From assembly GCF_009831415.1 (NCBI RefSeq), contig NZ_CP043727.1, forward strand, positions 1,736,001 to 1,800,000: 64,000 bases of DNA, in the 5' to 3' direction. Each line of letters begins with the position of its first letter. The stretch's first letter is position 1. Below, piece after piece: positions 26,573-36,479 of the stretch. Source of the DNA: Yersinia canariae. GTDB lineage: Bacteria > Pseudomonadota > Gammaproteobacteria > Enterobacterales > Enterobacteriaceae. The position numbers and the translations under genes are program-made. The notes under the pieces were generated by a model. The model did not search any database and was not told the DNA's origin. It worked only from the letters and a program-made list of their open reading frames with translations.

Positions 26573-27304
26573 TTACTGCTGGAACCATTTTTTGTAAATT
26601 GTCTGATAGGTGCCATCTGCTTTAACTTTCGCCAGTGCAGCATCTAACTTACCCTGTAATTCAGTGTTGTTCTGACGAACGGCAATACCTAAACCAGTAC
26701 CGAAATAGTCAGTGTCAGTCACTTTATCACCCACTGGAGCCAGTTGGTTGTTCTGCTTGAGCCACTCATTGACCACCGCAGTATCACCGAATACTGCATC
26801 CAAACGGCCATTTTTCAGGTCAAGAATCGCATTCTGATAGCTGTCATAAGGCACGGCAGTAATTTCAGGATGTTTATCCATCAGATATTTTTGATGGGTA
26901 GAACCGTTTTGCATCCCAACGCGTTTGCCTTTCAGAGCCGCTAAATCCGCCACTTTACCTTTTTCAGCAATAAACAGCGCTGAGTTTTCATAGTAAGGCT
27001 GGCTGAAAGCTACTTGTTTTTGGCGCTCAGGGGTGATGTCCATCCCAGAGATGACCGCGTCGAAACGCTTAAATTTCAAGCTTGGGATCAAACTGTCAAA
27101 GGCCTGATTAGTAAAGGTACACTCTGCTTGCATCTCTTTACACAGCGCATTAGCCAGATCGATATCAAAGCCCTGCATCTTATTATTGGCATCAATAAAT
27201 TCGAATGGTGGGTAAGTTGCTTCAGCAGCGAAACGGATAGTTTCAGCGGCAGAGGCAGACAAACTGATACTGGCGAGGACTGCAGCAATTATTAATTTTT
27301 TCAT
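26573..27304 (-). CDS. artI: Periplasmic amino acid-binding protein ArtI
   Basis: A 243-residue binding protein of the arginine/polar amino acid system. The signal peptide ends SASA/AE, and the mature start TIRFAAEATYPPFEFID and the GMDITPERQKQVAFSQPYY segment are diagnostic. I chose the ATG at 27304 (MKKLIIAAV) over the frame start at 27328 because only it gives a normal signal peptide. It lies 20 bp after artP inside artPIQM and is a paralogue of artJ. The E. coli protein's ligand is less well defined than that of ArtJ. Confidence 0.93.
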   Translation of the reverse strand: MKKLIIAAVLASISLSASAAETIRFAAEATYPPFEFIDANNKMQGFDIDLANALCKEMQAECTFTNQAFDSLIPSLKFKRFDAVISGMDITPERQKQVAFSQPYYENSALFIAEKGKVADLAALKGKRVGMQNGSTHQKYLMDKHPEITAVPYDSYQNAILDLKNGRLDAVFGDTAVVNEWLKQNNQLAPVGDKVTDTDYFGTGLGIAVRQNNTELQGKLDAALAKVKADGTYQTIYKKWFQQ

Positions 27305-27324
27305 CGCAAATTCCCAAATAGATA

Positions 27325-28053
27325 TCAATGTGACAGATAGCTGGCAAAAGCTTCGGTTGTTGGTTGTGTAAAGTGGCTGGCATCGCCTTGTTCAACTACG
27401 TGGCCGTTTTCCATGTAAACCACACGGCTGGCCGTTTTACGGGCGACTTCAACCTCATGGGTTACAATCACCTGAGTGATGCCGGTGCCTGCCAATTCAC
27501 GGATGATGCTGACGATCTGCGCGGTAATTTCTGGGTCAAGCGCCGCGGTAGGTTCGTCAAACAGCAAAACCTGTGGTTCCATCATCAACGCGCGTGCAAT
27601 TGCCACTCGCTGTTGCTGACCACCGGAAAGGTGCAGCGGAAAGCGATCGGCAAAATCGGTCAAACGCAGACGTGTCAGTAATTTTTGTGCGCGAGCCATG
27701 GCTTCATCTTTTGACAGACCCAGCACGCGGCAAGGAGCTTCAATCAGATTCTGTACCACCGTGAGGTGCGGCCATAGATTATATTGTTGGAAGACCATCC
27801 CCACATTCTGGCGTAATTCGCGAATAGCTTTCGCGCCCGGAGCCTGGGAAAAATCAAAGTGATTGCCTGCAATCTGCAATGTTCCTGACCGCGGCATTTC
27901 CAGCAGGTTAAGTACGCGCAGTAATGAGCTTTTACCCGCACCACTTGGCCCCAATAGCACCAAGGTTTCGCCCGCAGGGCAGTTTAATGTAATGTCGAAC
28001 AGCGCCTGATGTACGCCGTAGTAACAGTTAATTCCGTTAAGTTGAATACTCAT
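27325..28053 (-). CDS. artP: Arginine ABC transporter ATPase ArtP
   Basis: A 242-residue ATPase of the Art importer. Walker A GPSGAGKS is at 35-42, with LSGGQQQR signature, [11 protein letters not shown]alker B and VTHEVEVAR. It is nearly identical to E. coli ArtP (242), whose N-terminus MSIQLNGIN fixes the start at 28053; the longer frame to 28104 has no support. First gene of artPIQM. The promoter lies in the 313-bp gap to ybjP. I found no convincing ARG box pair there. Confidence 0.93.
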   Translation of the reverse strand: MSIQLNGINCYYGVHQALFDITLNCPAGETLVLLGPSGAGKSSLLRVLNLLEMPRSGTLQIAGNHFDFSQAPGAKAIRELRQNVGMVFQQYNLWPHLTVVQNLIEAPCRVLGLSKDEAMARAQKLLTRLRLTDFADRFPLHLSGGQQQRVAIARALMMEPQVLLFDEPTAALDPEITAQIVSIIRELAGTGITQVIVTHEVEVARKTASRVVYMENGHVVEQGDASHFTQPTTEAFASYLSH

Positions 28054-28366
28054 GCGCCAAATCTGAATAGCCAATGATGCGGTGAATGGTAACTTCCACG
28101 GCATACTTATGCAATCTTTGTGCGTTAAAATTTATTAATAACCAGACTCGAGAGCAATAAACAGCATAACATCTGGATTTGAATGCTATCCGAGGGAATT
28201 TGTCATGCGATGAATAAATCTGACAGAGTAACCGCAGTGTGGGTTAAAAAATAACCAAAACATGAATGTGTTTGCAAATCAAAGTGTACCGGTCTCACTG
28301 GAAGAAAACCGGTACAGTTATTTTGAAACTTATAGGATATCGCGGCTGTTACTTTTCACGTCGTCG
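28054..28366. other. Intergenic region between artP and ybjP
   Basis: Holds the artP promoter and the ybjP terminator candidate: a perfect 8-bp stem GTACCGGT / ACCGGTAC (28286-28315, 14-base loop) followed on the minus strand by ACTTTGATTTG. Nothing else was recognised. Confidence 0.55.
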
Positions 28367-28942
28367 TTAGTGATCACCCAGCAGTTGGCGTAGGCTGCTG
28401 GCTGGGGCAGAAACCCCCATAAAGCGGATATCATCAACAACCCAGCACGTCCCTTCGCGGATCATCAATACTTCGTCTTGCCACATGACGGACTGCCCAC
28501 CGGCTGATTGGTGTGTCAAATTGACACGCAATGGAATATTCCGGGCATCAGTATTCGGAATGGTTGAAGCACTGGCAACCTCGGCGCTGGTGCTGCCTTC
28601 ACGCAGGCTGGTGAAAATATCACCGTTAATGTTTTGTGTTGTATTCACTGCTGAAGATGTGCGATTACCCGCTTGTTTTCTGGCCGTTTGAATTTTTTCA
28701 TAAAGTGCCTGGCTCAGATAAGGGCGAAATTGCGCAGACAAATTGTCATCGGGCAAGCCACTTTTATTGCCGATTTGCTGCACCCGCAGGTCATAGAATT
28801 TTTGCGCGACAGTATCCGGCCCGCCGTCAACACAAGGCGCAGTCCGGCTGCTGATATCCTTAAATGCCGGGCTAACGTTGTTGGTACAGGCGCTAAGTAG
28901 AATAGCGAGAGGAAGGATCAGGGCAATATTTTTCTTTTTCAT
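28367..28942 (-). CDS. ybjP: Lipoprotein YbjP
   Basis: A 191-residue predicted lipoprotein. The signal peptide has the lipobox LLSAC with the lipidated Cys at residue 19. The C-terminal half (VASASTIPNTDARNIPLRV, QDEVLMIREGTCWVVDDIRF) matches E. coli YbjP (171); the middle 60-100 region is longer and variable. Probably periplasmic, membrane-anchored. Function unknown. Monocistronic, between artP and an Imm-like gene that is not present in E. coli. Confidence 0.87.
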   Translation of the reverse strand: MKKKNIALILPLAILLSACTNNVSPAFKDISSRTAPCVDGGPDTVAQKFYDLRVQQIGNKSGLPDDNLSAQFRPYLSQALYEKIQTARKQAGNRTSSAVNTTQNINGDIFTSLREGSTSAEVASASTIPNTDARNIPLRVNLTHQSAGGQSVMWQDEVLMIREGTCWVVDDIRFMGVSAPASSLRQLLGDH

Positions 28943-29055
28943 ATGATGACCTTAAGTGAAAGAATCTGTTATGAAAGTGATTGTGGATATTGACGTTATA
29001 TTAGTATAAACCTATTTTCCCCCCTGTCTTAGGCCACGATTAATATGTTAAACAG

Positions 29056-29496
29056 CTAGTTGTTATTAATATTAATCTGAGATTTATATTTTTTGCTGGG
29101 CTTGCCTTGTAAATCGCTAATCCCTGCGGATGAATCTTTTCTGGCATAGCTGACAATTTTAGTGGCTGAATTGAGCCGCGCACTACCCGCCATTATTGCC
29201 TGATCTTTCCCGCATGCATGGCAAATAGTAGTATTGGCAACATTCATGGAACCACAAAATGGGCATTTTATTTCAGGTAAATGCTGCTTAAGATCTTTTT
29301 TAACTATCACACCTAATGGCGCGACATTTGCTGACATTGACCAAACTAAAGCAATCGCCCAGCCGATTAATGTCCATCCAAACAGTAGGTTAACTAAAAA
29401 AATAGAACCTGAGCTATTATGTTTGCGTTTTTTCGCAATAATAAAAGGGACAAAATAAAGAATAATAAGTATTAAGTTATTGACAATAAAAGACAT
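29056..29496 (-). CDS. Imm-like small membrane protein with zinc ribbon
   Basis: A 146-residue protein. Residues 1-55 form two hydrophobic segments with the pattern NSSGSIFLVNLLFGWTLIGW, typical of the T4 Imm superinfection-immunity family (PF14373-like). Residues about 77-97 hold a four-cysteine zinc ribbon (CPFC...CHAC). The tail is polar, Lys/Asn/Ser-rich and probably disordered. In phage T4 Imm blocks DNA entry of a second phage; the many chromosomal homologues are uncharacterised, so immunity is only a possibility. AT-rich coding, a weak ribosome site and absence from this place in E. coli suggest acquired DNA. It stands where ybjQ and amiD are found in E. coli. Confidence 0.65.
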   Translation of the reverse strand: MSFIVNNLILIILYFVPFIIAKKRKHNSSGSIFLVNLLFGWTLIGWAIALVWSMSANVAPLGVIVKKDLKQHLPEIKCPFCGSMNVANTTICHACGKDQAIMAGSARLNSATKIVSYARKDSSAGISDLQGKPSKKYKSQININNN

Positions 29497-29609
29497 GGTT
29501 GGACGCCCAGAATTTAATTATTGATTTGATCACTTATCCTTTCAGAGAAAAACCTGTGATGAATAAGTGTTGGCCCACTGATGATAATCATGGGGGCATA
29601 AAGGCTAAC

Positions 29610-29641
29610 AGTAATAATGTCGGGTGGATAAAACACCCGAC
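29610..29641 (-). terminator. Terminator of the ltaE-ybjT-ybjS unit
   Basis: The perfect stem GTCGGGTG / CACCCGAC is followed by ATTATTACTG on the minus strand, just after the ybjS stop. Confidence 0.7.
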
Positions 29642-29657
29642 TGGCTAAATCCGGTTA

Positions 29658-30665
29658 TCAGCCACGCAATTTACCATGCTCTTTCAACCAGCGGGCAGTA
29701 CGGATAATACCTTCATCCAATGACACCTGCGGGCGGTAACCTAATTCTAATTCCGCGCGGTGGGTATCCAGTGTCAGGTCAAAATTGAGTTTGGCGACAC
29801 CATAATGTGTCAATATGGGTTCTTTTTCGGCTTTATTACTCAGTTTCTCCATGGTTCGGGCCATGATATCCATCATCGGGTAAGGTACTGAGCGAATACG
29901 GCATGTCATACCCAGCTCTTCAAGTAGGTGTTGCACGATAGTGCGCAGCGGGCGGGGTTGTTGGTTGGTAATATTATAAGCCCGGCCAGATTGGGTGTTT
30001 TGGCTTTGAGTCGCCAGCCACATTGCGTGTACCGCATTCTCCAAATAAGTCATATCCACCAGTGCATTACCGCCGCGGGGCAGTAGCAGGGTGCCATAAT
30101 ATTTAATCATTTGTAGCAGGCGCGGCAGCATCACGGTGTCATGAGGGCCGAACAGGCTTTGTGGGCGCAAAATAGTAAAATGAGTCTGGGGATTGGATAG
30201 CGCTAATTGCTGAATAACCTCTTCTCCCGCGGCTTTACTGCGGGCGAACTCATTGGCAAAACGTGCCGGGCGGAAGTCTTCCTGAATATTACGGTGGTGG
30301 TGATAATCAAAATAGATGGCAGGGGAGGAAATATGAATGAAGTTCTCCACGCCATAAGCGGCGGCCCATTCCCCCAAGCGCCGCGTAGCCCGGACGTTTG
30401 CCTGCTCAAAAGCTTGCTCGGTGCCCCATGGCGAGGTAAAACTGGAGCAATGCCACAGAGTATCAACATCGGCCAGCATGGCTTTTGCCTGTGAGGAAAC
30501 CAGATTCGTCAGGTCCGCATGAATAAATTCAGCGCCTATTTTTGTCAATAATGCGCCCATCGCCGGATTATTGCCGGTGGCGATGACTTTGATGCCCTGA
30601 CGACGGAGATATTCAACGGCATTTCGGCCTAACCCGCAGGTTGCACCGGTGACCAATACCTTCAT
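29658..30665 (-). CDS. ybjS: NAD(P)-dependent oxidoreductase YbjS
   Basis: A 335-residue extended short-chain dehydrogenase/epimerase. Rossmann motif [12 protein letters not shown] (6-17), catalytic-region YFDYHHHR and substrate-domain [11 protein letters not shown] are visible. It matches E. coli YbjS throughout (337). The reaction is unknown. I chose the ATG at 30665 (MKVLVTGA) over the frame start at 30686 because the Rossmann strand normally begins at once. It follows ybjT by about 180 bp with a hairpin (30803-30831) between. Confidence 0.85.
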   Translation of the reverse strand: MKVLVTGATCGLGRNAVEYLRRQGIKVIATGNNPAMGALLTKIGAEFIHADLTNLVSSQAKAMLADVDTLWHCSSFTSPWGTEQAFEQANVRATRRLGEWAAAYGVENFIHISSPAIYFDYHHHRNIQEDFRPARFANEFARSKAAGEEVIQQLALSNPQTHFTILRPQSLFGPHDTVMLPRLLQMIKYYGTLLLPRGGNALVDMTYLENAVHAMWLATQSQNTQSGRAYNITNQQPRPLRTIVQHLLEELGMTCRIRSVPYPMMDIMARTMEKLSNKAEKEPILTHYGVAKLNFDLTLDTHRAELELGYRPQVSLDEGIIRTARWLKEHGKLRG

Positions 30666-30802
30666 AGCGAATTCGGTTCCCACCAAAAATCAGAATGCTA
30701 GAGCTGTGAATCATTCGCCCAGCAAATAAGATGCCATTCTTCCGTGAAATGCCGCGCTATGCAATCAGAAAGGGCTGACTAAATATCACAAACGTCGCAG
30801 TT

Positions 30803-30831
30803 GGCCGACAAATAACCGTTATTTATCGGCC
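30803..30831 (-). terminator. Hairpin between ybjT and ybjS
   Basis: The stem GGCCGA / TCGGCC extends through AATAA / TTATT pairs. It lacks a T run on the minus strand, so it may be a processing or partial termination hairpin. Confidence 0.45.
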
Positions 30832-30843
30832 TGTTGGTTTATC

Positions 30844-32352
30844 TCACTGCTGCAATTGCGTCTCTGACTTGGCGTCATCCGTGCCGGATGACAGTTTCTT
30901 TCCCTGCATCAATTGCTGCTCGCTGTCATATTGTACTGCCAAAGTGGCGATGCGTTTTGCCATTCCCCGGAAAATAAACAGGTGTGCGGGCATCATCACA
31001 AACCAATACAGTAATCCGTTAAAGCCCGCCGGATGCCACCATGCGCGAACATCAAAGCTACGCCGCCCGCCCAACTCTTTGATAGTAAAGGTTAGTCGCC
31101 CAAGGCCCGGCGCTTTCATGCCGAACATCATGGCCAACTGACGTAATGGTTTGAGGGTAATAACTTTCCAGCCATCAACCAAGTCACCCAATTCCAGTGT
31201 TTCCCGGTCGGGGCGACCATAAACGACTCTGCCACCGGCAATATCATCCATCCAGGCGCGGATTTTCCATAACGGATTGCCATAGAAATAACCTTCTTTG
31301 CCGCCAATTTGCTGAACCACATGCCACAGCGCTTCGCTGGACGCGGAGGTATAAAGTTGGCAACCGGCCTGTTTAGGGTAAAAACCGTAACCTGGCCGCC
31401 AACGGGCGCGCGCTTCGGGGTCATAACCCCAGTCCGGCGAATCCACCACTTCATCTTCGCGGCGCAATGTCTCTTTTACAGCGTCATCAAAACTTGTCAG
31501 CTGTTGAGGGATAAGTGCTTGTAAAGCTTGACCATCAGCCGGTAAATCGTGATTCAGCCCTTCAATTAATGCGCTGGCAATGGGCGTTGGCACCGAGGTG
31601 ACCATATTGATGAAATAAACCGAGATAAAGCGGGTAGGGAGTGGAATAGGGACAAGCCAGCGCCGTTTGCCGCTGATAGCAATAAATCGCTCGAACATTG
31701 TTTGATAGCTAATATATTCAGGCCCGGCGACATCAAAAATGCGGCTTTCTGCTGCGGGATGATTGAGCAATTCCATCAGGTAAACCAGCAAGTTTTCCAG
31801 TGCCACAGGGGATGACTTTGAGCGCACCCAGCGCGGCGGGGTCAGAATTGGCAGGTTATAAACCATGTCGCGCATCACTTCAAAAGCAGCCGAACCTGGG
31901 CCGACAATGATACTGGCACGCAGTTCAGTCACCGGAATGCCACTTTGGCGCAGGAGTTCTCCGGTCAGTTTACGGGCAATCAGATGAGGGGAACTGTTAT
32001 CATTCGGCTGTAATGCACTCAGATAAATGATCTGTTTTACGGACGGGCTCTGTTGGAGCGCGGCTTTCATATTGCTGGCGGCGAGGCGTTCCTGTTCAAT
32101 CAAATCCTGCCCGTCGCCCATGCCATGTACCAGATAATAAACAATATCAATATCTTGCAAAGCGGCAATCAGGGTTGCGGGTTGGTAAAGGTCGACAAAA
32201 CGGCATTCAACTTCCGGCCAGGGTTGCTCTTTTAGCCACTCGATACGCCGGGCTGCCGCAGTGACGGCATGCCCTTGCTGGCTGAGTCTTGGCACCAGAT
32301 GTTGACCAATATAGCCGCTGGCCCCCAGCACTAATATCCGTTGCGGTGTCAT
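30844..32352 (-). CDS. ybjT: Putative NAD(P)-binding protein YbjT (SDR plus DUF2867)
   Basis: A 502-residue two-domain protein. Residues 1-290 are an NmrA/SDR-like domain ([16 protein letters not shown] at the N-terminus). Residues about 320-490 are a DUF2867 lipid-binding-like domain with a hydrophobic C-terminal segment ([19 protein letters not shown]), as in E. coli YbjT (476). Function unknown; probably membrane-associated. Its ATG overlaps the ltaE stop (ATGA). The last 30 residues are polar and not conserved in my memory of the family. Confidence 0.85.
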   Translation of the reverse strand: MTPQRILVLGASGYIGQHLVPRLSQQGHAVTAAARRIEWLKEQPWPEVECRFVDLYQPATLIAALQDIDIVYYLVHGMGDGQDLIEQERLAASNMKAALQQSPSVKQIIYLSALQPNDNSSPHLIARKLTGELLRQSGIPVTELRASIIVGPGSAAFEVMRDMVYNLPILTPPRWVRSKSSPVALENLLVYLMELLNHPAAESRIFDVAGPEYISYQTMFERFIAISGKRRWLVPIPLPTRFISVYFINMVTSVPTPIASALIEGLNHDLPADGQALQALIPQQLTSFDDAVKETLRREDEVVDSPDWGYDPEARARWRPGYGFYPKQAGCQLYTSASSEALWHVVQQIGGKEGYFYGNPLWKIRAWMDDIAGGRVVYGRPDRETLELGDLVDGWKVITLKPLRQLAMMFGMKAPGLGRLTFTIKELGGRRSFDVRAWWHPAGFNGLLYWFVMMPAHLFIFRGMAKRIATLAVQYDSEQQLMQGKKLSSGTDDAKSETQLQQ

Positions 32353-33368
32353 GAGCGGTGCTCTGTCAAAAACTCACGCCACAACGCCACGACTTTTTCC
32401 AGATCTGTGCGGCTGATATTGATGTGAGTAATCATTCGGGTGATTGGGCCTGCGCTGATTAATACTCCGCGTTCGCGCATCCAAGGGCCAAGTTGGGCGG
32501 CGGCTTCGGCAGATTGCTTAATATACAACACGTTAGTTTGAGCGCCCGGTGCCACTATCTCCACATCCAGCGCGCGTAATTGCTGTTCAAGCCAGATGGC
32601 ATTGTCATGATCATCTTTCAATCGGGCGACATTGTGTTCCAATGCATACAACCCGGCAGCCGCGAGAATCCCCGCCTGACGCATGCCGCCGCCGGTCATT
32701 TTGCGCCACCGACGTGCGCGTTTAATGTATTCATCGCTGCCACATAATAAGGAGCCAACGGGTGTTCCCAGCCCTTTCGAGAGGCAAATTGTCAGGGTAT
32801 CGCAATATTGGCTGATGTCACTCAGGGGGACATTAAGCGCCACCGCTGCATTAAAAATACGAGCGCCATCAATGTGTAACGCCAGTTTTTTCTCACGGGT
32901 TAATGCCCATGCCTGTTGCAAATAATGCAATGGCAATACTTTGCCACTGTGGGTATTTTCCAGACTGAGCAGCCGGGTTTGAGCAAAATGGATATCATCG
33001 GGCTTGATCGCGGCTAATATTTTATCCAGTGGCAAGGTTCCGTCATCATTCGCATCAATAGGTTGAGGTTGAATACTGCCAAGAACTGCGGCACCGCCGG
33101 CTTCATATAGATAGTTATGGGCTTTTTGGCCGACGATATACTCTTCACCGCGCTGACAGTGAGTTAGCAGTGCCACCAGATTCGCTTGTGTGCCTGTGGG
33201 CAAGAATAATGCCGCTTCTTTGCCTGATAACAGGGCGGCTTGGGCCTCTAAAGCATTCACCGTTGGGTCGTCACCATACACATCATCACCGACTTCGGCA
33301 TTGGCCATGGCATTGCGCATGGCGGCATCAGGTTGGGTGACTGTGTCACTGCGTAAATCGATCAGCAT
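32349..33368 (-). CDS. ltaE: Low-specificity L-threonine aldolase
   Basis: A 339-residue PLP enzyme that cleaves L-threonine and L-allo-threonine to glycine and acetaldehyde. The N-terminus [12 protein letters not shown], the [14 protein letters not shown] segment and the PLP lysine in [12 protein letters not shown] define it. It aligns with E. coli LtaE (333). The ATG at 33368 gives that N-terminus; the frame extends to 33404 without a ribosome site. It is coupled to ybjT by a four-base overlap. The upstream neighbour is an AT-rich methyltransferase gene rather than poxB as in E. coli. Confidence 0.92.
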   Translation of the reverse strand: MLIDLRSDTVTQPDAAMRNAMANAEVGDDVYGDDPTVNALEAQAALLSGKEAALFLPTGTQANLVALLTHCQRGEEYIVGQKAHNYLYEAGGAAVLGSIQPQPIDANDDGTLPLDKILAAIKPDDIHFAQTRLLSLENTHSGKVLPLHYLQQAWALTREKKLALHIDGARIFNAAVALNVPLSDISQYCDTLTICLSKGLGTPVGSLLCGSDEYIKRARRWRKMTGGGMRQAGILAAAGLYALEHNVARLKDDHDNAIWLEQQLRALDVEIVAPGAQTNVLYIKQSAEAAAQLGPWMRERGVLISAGPITRMITHINISRTDLEKVVALWREFLTEHRS

Positions 33369-33505
33369 AATTTTCTCACGGCTGGAAAAGAGTGACTTCA
33401 TCATAGCGAGAATATTGAAACAAAAAAGCCCGATAAAAGATTATTTATTTTAAAGAGCGGATTAATCTCGCCACAAAGCTTTATTTGCTGATTTTATTCT
33501 GATTT

Positions 33506-34393
33506 TTATTTAATTCCGTGAGCAATGACTAGCGCTTTATTCACTTTCCCGAGTGTTTCTTCGCGTTTATTAGTGAAAAAACGTTTTTCCAGAATGTTGG
33601 CGTCCAACTCGTCATACAACTTTATATGGTGCTTATTGAGAAATGTCTGTAACTGCCCTTTTTCAATACCAAAAATCCAGTGTTCGCCAATACTTTTTAT
33701 TCCTTCTAAAACTTCTGCTGAACCATATGAGGTGTTTTTTCCGGCAAGGACGTCGGAATAGACATAGTCAAAAATGATTTCACTGCCCGCGGGGGCGCAA
33801 ATATCGATGGCTGAAAAAATACTGTCCACGGTGCCGGGCGGGAGATACATAATCAGCCCCTCAAGGATAAATAGGCTTTTCCCTTCTTTTTCTGTTGAAA
33901 GTTCAGGTAAGACGCTGGACAAATTTTGCTGATTAAAATCAATGGGGATGTAGCGCAAATTAGGGGGGCTGGGAATGCTCAGTTCCTGCAATTTTAATAT
34001 TTTATTTTTTTGCGATATAGGATGGTCGAGTTCATAAACACAGCTTTGTAATAGTTGATTTTGAAATCTAATAGCTCTGGAATCAAAGCCCGCGCCAAGA
34101 ATGAAAATGTTGGAGAATTCACTGGCTCGTGACTGAAAGAATTCATCAATATATTTTATCCGGCTAATTAAAAATTCATAACTGCCCGCGGGGATTTGTG
34201 GCGAGAGAATATTGCCTGGCATCAAAAATGATTTTTGTGTCATTGAAAAAAAGGACGTCAAAGAGTGTGAAATTAACGATGAGATATAATCATCTGTTTT
34301 GTAGTTTTCTCTTTTCTCACGGTAAGACTTTGCTCTGAGTATGCAGATTAACTCAGCGGAGGGCGAGAAATCTGACATGGTGCTTTTTGCCAT
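33506..34393 (-). CDS. Class I SAM-dependent methyltransferase, LCMT/PPM1-like
   Basis: A 295-residue protein of the leucine carboxyl methyltransferase-type family (PF04072-like). The SAM-binding glycine motif FILGAGFDSRAIRF, a following acidic ELDHP and the EGLIMYLPP motif are typical. The ATG at 34393 has GGAG about nine bases upstream. The substrate is unknown; bacterial members include polyketide- and small-molecule O-methyltransferases. The base composition is AT-rich compared with neighbours, and the gene is inserted between ltaE and poxB, which are adjacent in E. coli. Both facts suggest horizontal acquisition. No partner biosynthetic gene lies nearby. Confidence 0.78.
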   Translation of the reverse strand: MAKSTMSDFSPSAELICILRAKSYREKRENYKTDDYISSLISHSLTSFFSMTQKSFLMPGNILSPQIPAGSYEFLISRIKYIDEFFQSRASEFSNIFILGAGFDSRAIRFQNQLLQSCVYELDHPISQKNKILKLQELSIPSPPNLRYIPIDFNQQNLSSVLPELSTEKEGKSLFILEGLIMYLPPGTVDSIFSAIDICAPAGSEIIFDYVYSDVLAGKNTSYGSAEVLEGIKSIGEHWIFGIEKGQLQTFLNKHHIKLYDELDANILEKRFFTNKREETLGKVNKALVIAHGIK

Positions 34394-34547
34394 TTTATTT
34401 ATCTCCAACACTGATTAGATTTTGCTGTGGTTTACGGCGTCCATTATGGATGAGGATTTAAATAAAACAGCCCCATGCACCGGCTTAATTTTTATCTGTA
34501 TATGATTGGAAAACTGTTAACTGGATGGGGAAAAGTAATAATTATCT

Positions 34548-34582
34548 GCCACAGAAGCCGATATAAAACCGGCATCTGTGGC
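34548..34582 (-). terminator. poxB terminator
   Basis: A long stem GCCACAGA / TCTGTGGC extended by GCCG / CGGC, followed on the minus strand by AGATAATTATTACTTTT. Confidence 0.75.
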
Positions 34583-34624
34583 GAGTGACATGAGAATATT
34601 CAGTGTAGATTCAATCGTTTTTTA

Positions 34625-36346
34625 TCAGCGCAACCAGTTGGTTTTCGCCAGTTCGACGACTTCATCACCCCGGCCATTAATGATAGCCCTAAGCATATAC
34701 AAGCTGAATCCTTTGGCTTGCTCAAACTTGATTTGTGGTGGCATCGACAGCTCTTGTTTGGCGGTGACAACATCCACCAACACCGGCCCCGGATGAGCAA
34801 AAGCACTTTCCAGCGCGGCATCCAACTCGGAGGCTTTTTCTACCCGAATGCCTTTGATGCCAGCGGCATTTGCAATCGCGGCAAAGTCCGGGTTATGTAA
34901 GTCAGTTCCGTCAGTCAAATAGCCACCGGCTTTCATTTCCATTGCAACAAAGCCCAGCACACTGTTATTAAACACCACAATTTTCACTGGCAATTTTAGT
35001 TGCGCTAGGGTGAGAAAATCCCCCATTAGCATCGTGAAGCCGCCATCGCCGCATAACGCCACGACTTGCCGGTTCGGGTCAGTTGCTTGCGCGCCGATAG
35101 CTTGTGGCATGGCGTTGGCCATCGACCCATGGTTAAACGAGCCGAGCAAACGCCGTTTGCCGTTCATTTCCAGATAGCGCGCGGCCCAGACGGTTGGGGT
35201 GCCGACATCGCAAGTGAAAATAGCATCATCCGTGGCATGGCGGCTGATTTGTTGCGCCAGATATTGTGGGTGAATAGGCTGGTTGTCATTGGCGGTGGCC
35301 AGGCCGTCGAGGTCTTTGCGAGTGGTGCGATAGTGCTCGAGCGCCTTGTTCAAAAACGTATTGTCATTTTTGGCTTCTAACTGCGGTAATAGCGCACTCA
35401 GCGTGGTTTTGATATCACCGACCAGCGCCATATTGACTGGGCAGTGAGCGCCAATGCTTCCGGGGTTGATATCAATCTGGATGATATTTGCATGGGTTGG
35501 ATAAAATGCGCGGTAAGGGAATTGAGTCCCCAGTAATACCAGAGTATCGGCATTGATCATGGCATGATAGCCCGAGGCGAACCCAATCAGCCCGGTCATT
35601 CCCACACTGTATGGGTTGTCCCATTCAATATGTTCTTTACCCCGCAGCGCGTGCACCACCGGGGCTTGCAGCATTTCAGCCAGTTTTACCACTTCATCAT
35701 GAGCATCCGCGCAGCCACTGCCGCACATTAATGTGATATTTTTGGCCTTGTTCAATATCTCGGCCAATATATTCAGTTCACTCATTGGCGGCTGAACCAG
35801 TGGCAGTTTAGGTGTTTGCCACACCACGGCGGCATCTTCGGGGGCGGGTTGTAACGCGATATCACCCGGTAACACAATGACGGAAACACCACGGTTAAGA
35901 ATGGCTTTGCGCATGGCAATTTCGAGCACGCGAGGTAATTGTTCTGGATTCGAAACCAATTCACAGTAGTGACTGCATTCACGAAACAGTTCTTGCGGAT
36001 GGGTTTCTTGAAAATAACCGCTGCCAATCTCACTGGAGGGAATATGAGCGGCGATTGCCAGCACCGGGACGTGGTTGCGATGGCAATCAAACAAACCATT
36101 AATCAGATGTAGGTTACCCGGCCCGCATGACCCCGCGCAGACCGCGAGTTGCCCGGTAAGTTGCGCCTCCGCTCCGGCGGCGAAAGCCGCGACTTCTTCA
36201 TGGCGAGTTCCTAGCCACTCGATAGTGCCCATGCGGTGCAGGCTATCACTCAGACCATTGAGTGAATCCCCAGTTACCCCCCAAATTCGCTTAACACCTG
36301 CTTGTTCCAACGTTTTTGCGACCAATGTTGCCACGGTTTGCTTCAT
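34625..36346 (-). CDS. poxB: Pyruvate dehydrogenase (quinone) PoxB
   Basis: A 573-residue peripheral membrane flavoenzyme that oxidises pyruvate to acetate and CO2 and feeds electrons to ubiquinone. It has the three ThDP-enzyme domains: N-terminal pyrimidine-binding (with the Glu in [16 protein letters not shown]), central FAD domain and C-terminal pyrophosphate-binding domain with [15 protein letters not shown]...FNN. The C-terminal membrane-binding helix region resembles E. coli PoxB (572). The ATG at 36346 has AAGGA six bases upstream. In E. coli it is RpoS-dependent; I cannot confirm this here. Confidence 0.94.
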   Translation of the reverse strand: MKQTVATLVAKTLEQAGVKRIWGVTGDSLNGLSDSLHRMGTIEWLGTRHEEVAAFAAGAEAQLTGQLAVCAGSCGPGNLHLINGLFDCHRNHVPVLAIAAHIPSSEIGSGYFQETHPQELFRECSHYCELVSNPEQLPRVLEIAMRKAILNRGVSVIVLPGDIALQPAPEDAAVVWQTPKLPLVQPPMSELNILAEILNKAKNITLMCGSGCADAHDEVVKLAEMLQAPVVHALRGKEHIEWDNPYSVGMTGLIGFASGYHAMINADTLVLLGTQFPYRAFYPTHANIIQIDINPGSIGAHCPVNMALVGDIKTTLSALLPQLEAKNDNTFLNKALEHYRTTRKDLDGLATANDNQPIHPQYLAQQISRHATDDAIFTCDVGTPTVWAARYLEMNGKRRLLGSFNHGSMANAMPQAIGAQATDPNRQVVALCGDGGFTMLMGDFLTLAQLKLPVKIVVFNNSVLGFVAMEMKAGGYLTDGTDLHNPDFAAIANAAGIKGIRVEKASELDAALESAFAHPGPVLVDVVTAKQELSMPPQIKFEQAKGFSLYMLRAIINGRGDEVVELAKTNWLR

Positions 36347-36418
36347 AGTTGTTCCTTCAAGGATTAATGGCGAGTCATTATTCTATGAGGTCAAAGTATG
36401 GCGCGTTTGACAATAATT

Positions 36419-36453
36419 GCCCCCTAAATGCTGGCAATATACATTTAGGGGGC
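36419..36453 (-). terminator. hcp-hcr terminator
   Basis: A perfect 12-bp stem GCCCCCTAAATG / CATTTAGGGGGC with an 11-base loop, 27 bp past the hcr stop, followed by AATTATTGTC. It insulates poxB from hcr. Confidence 0.8.
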
Positions 36454-36479
36454 AGGGGGAAAGTATGGGGCGAAAGGCC

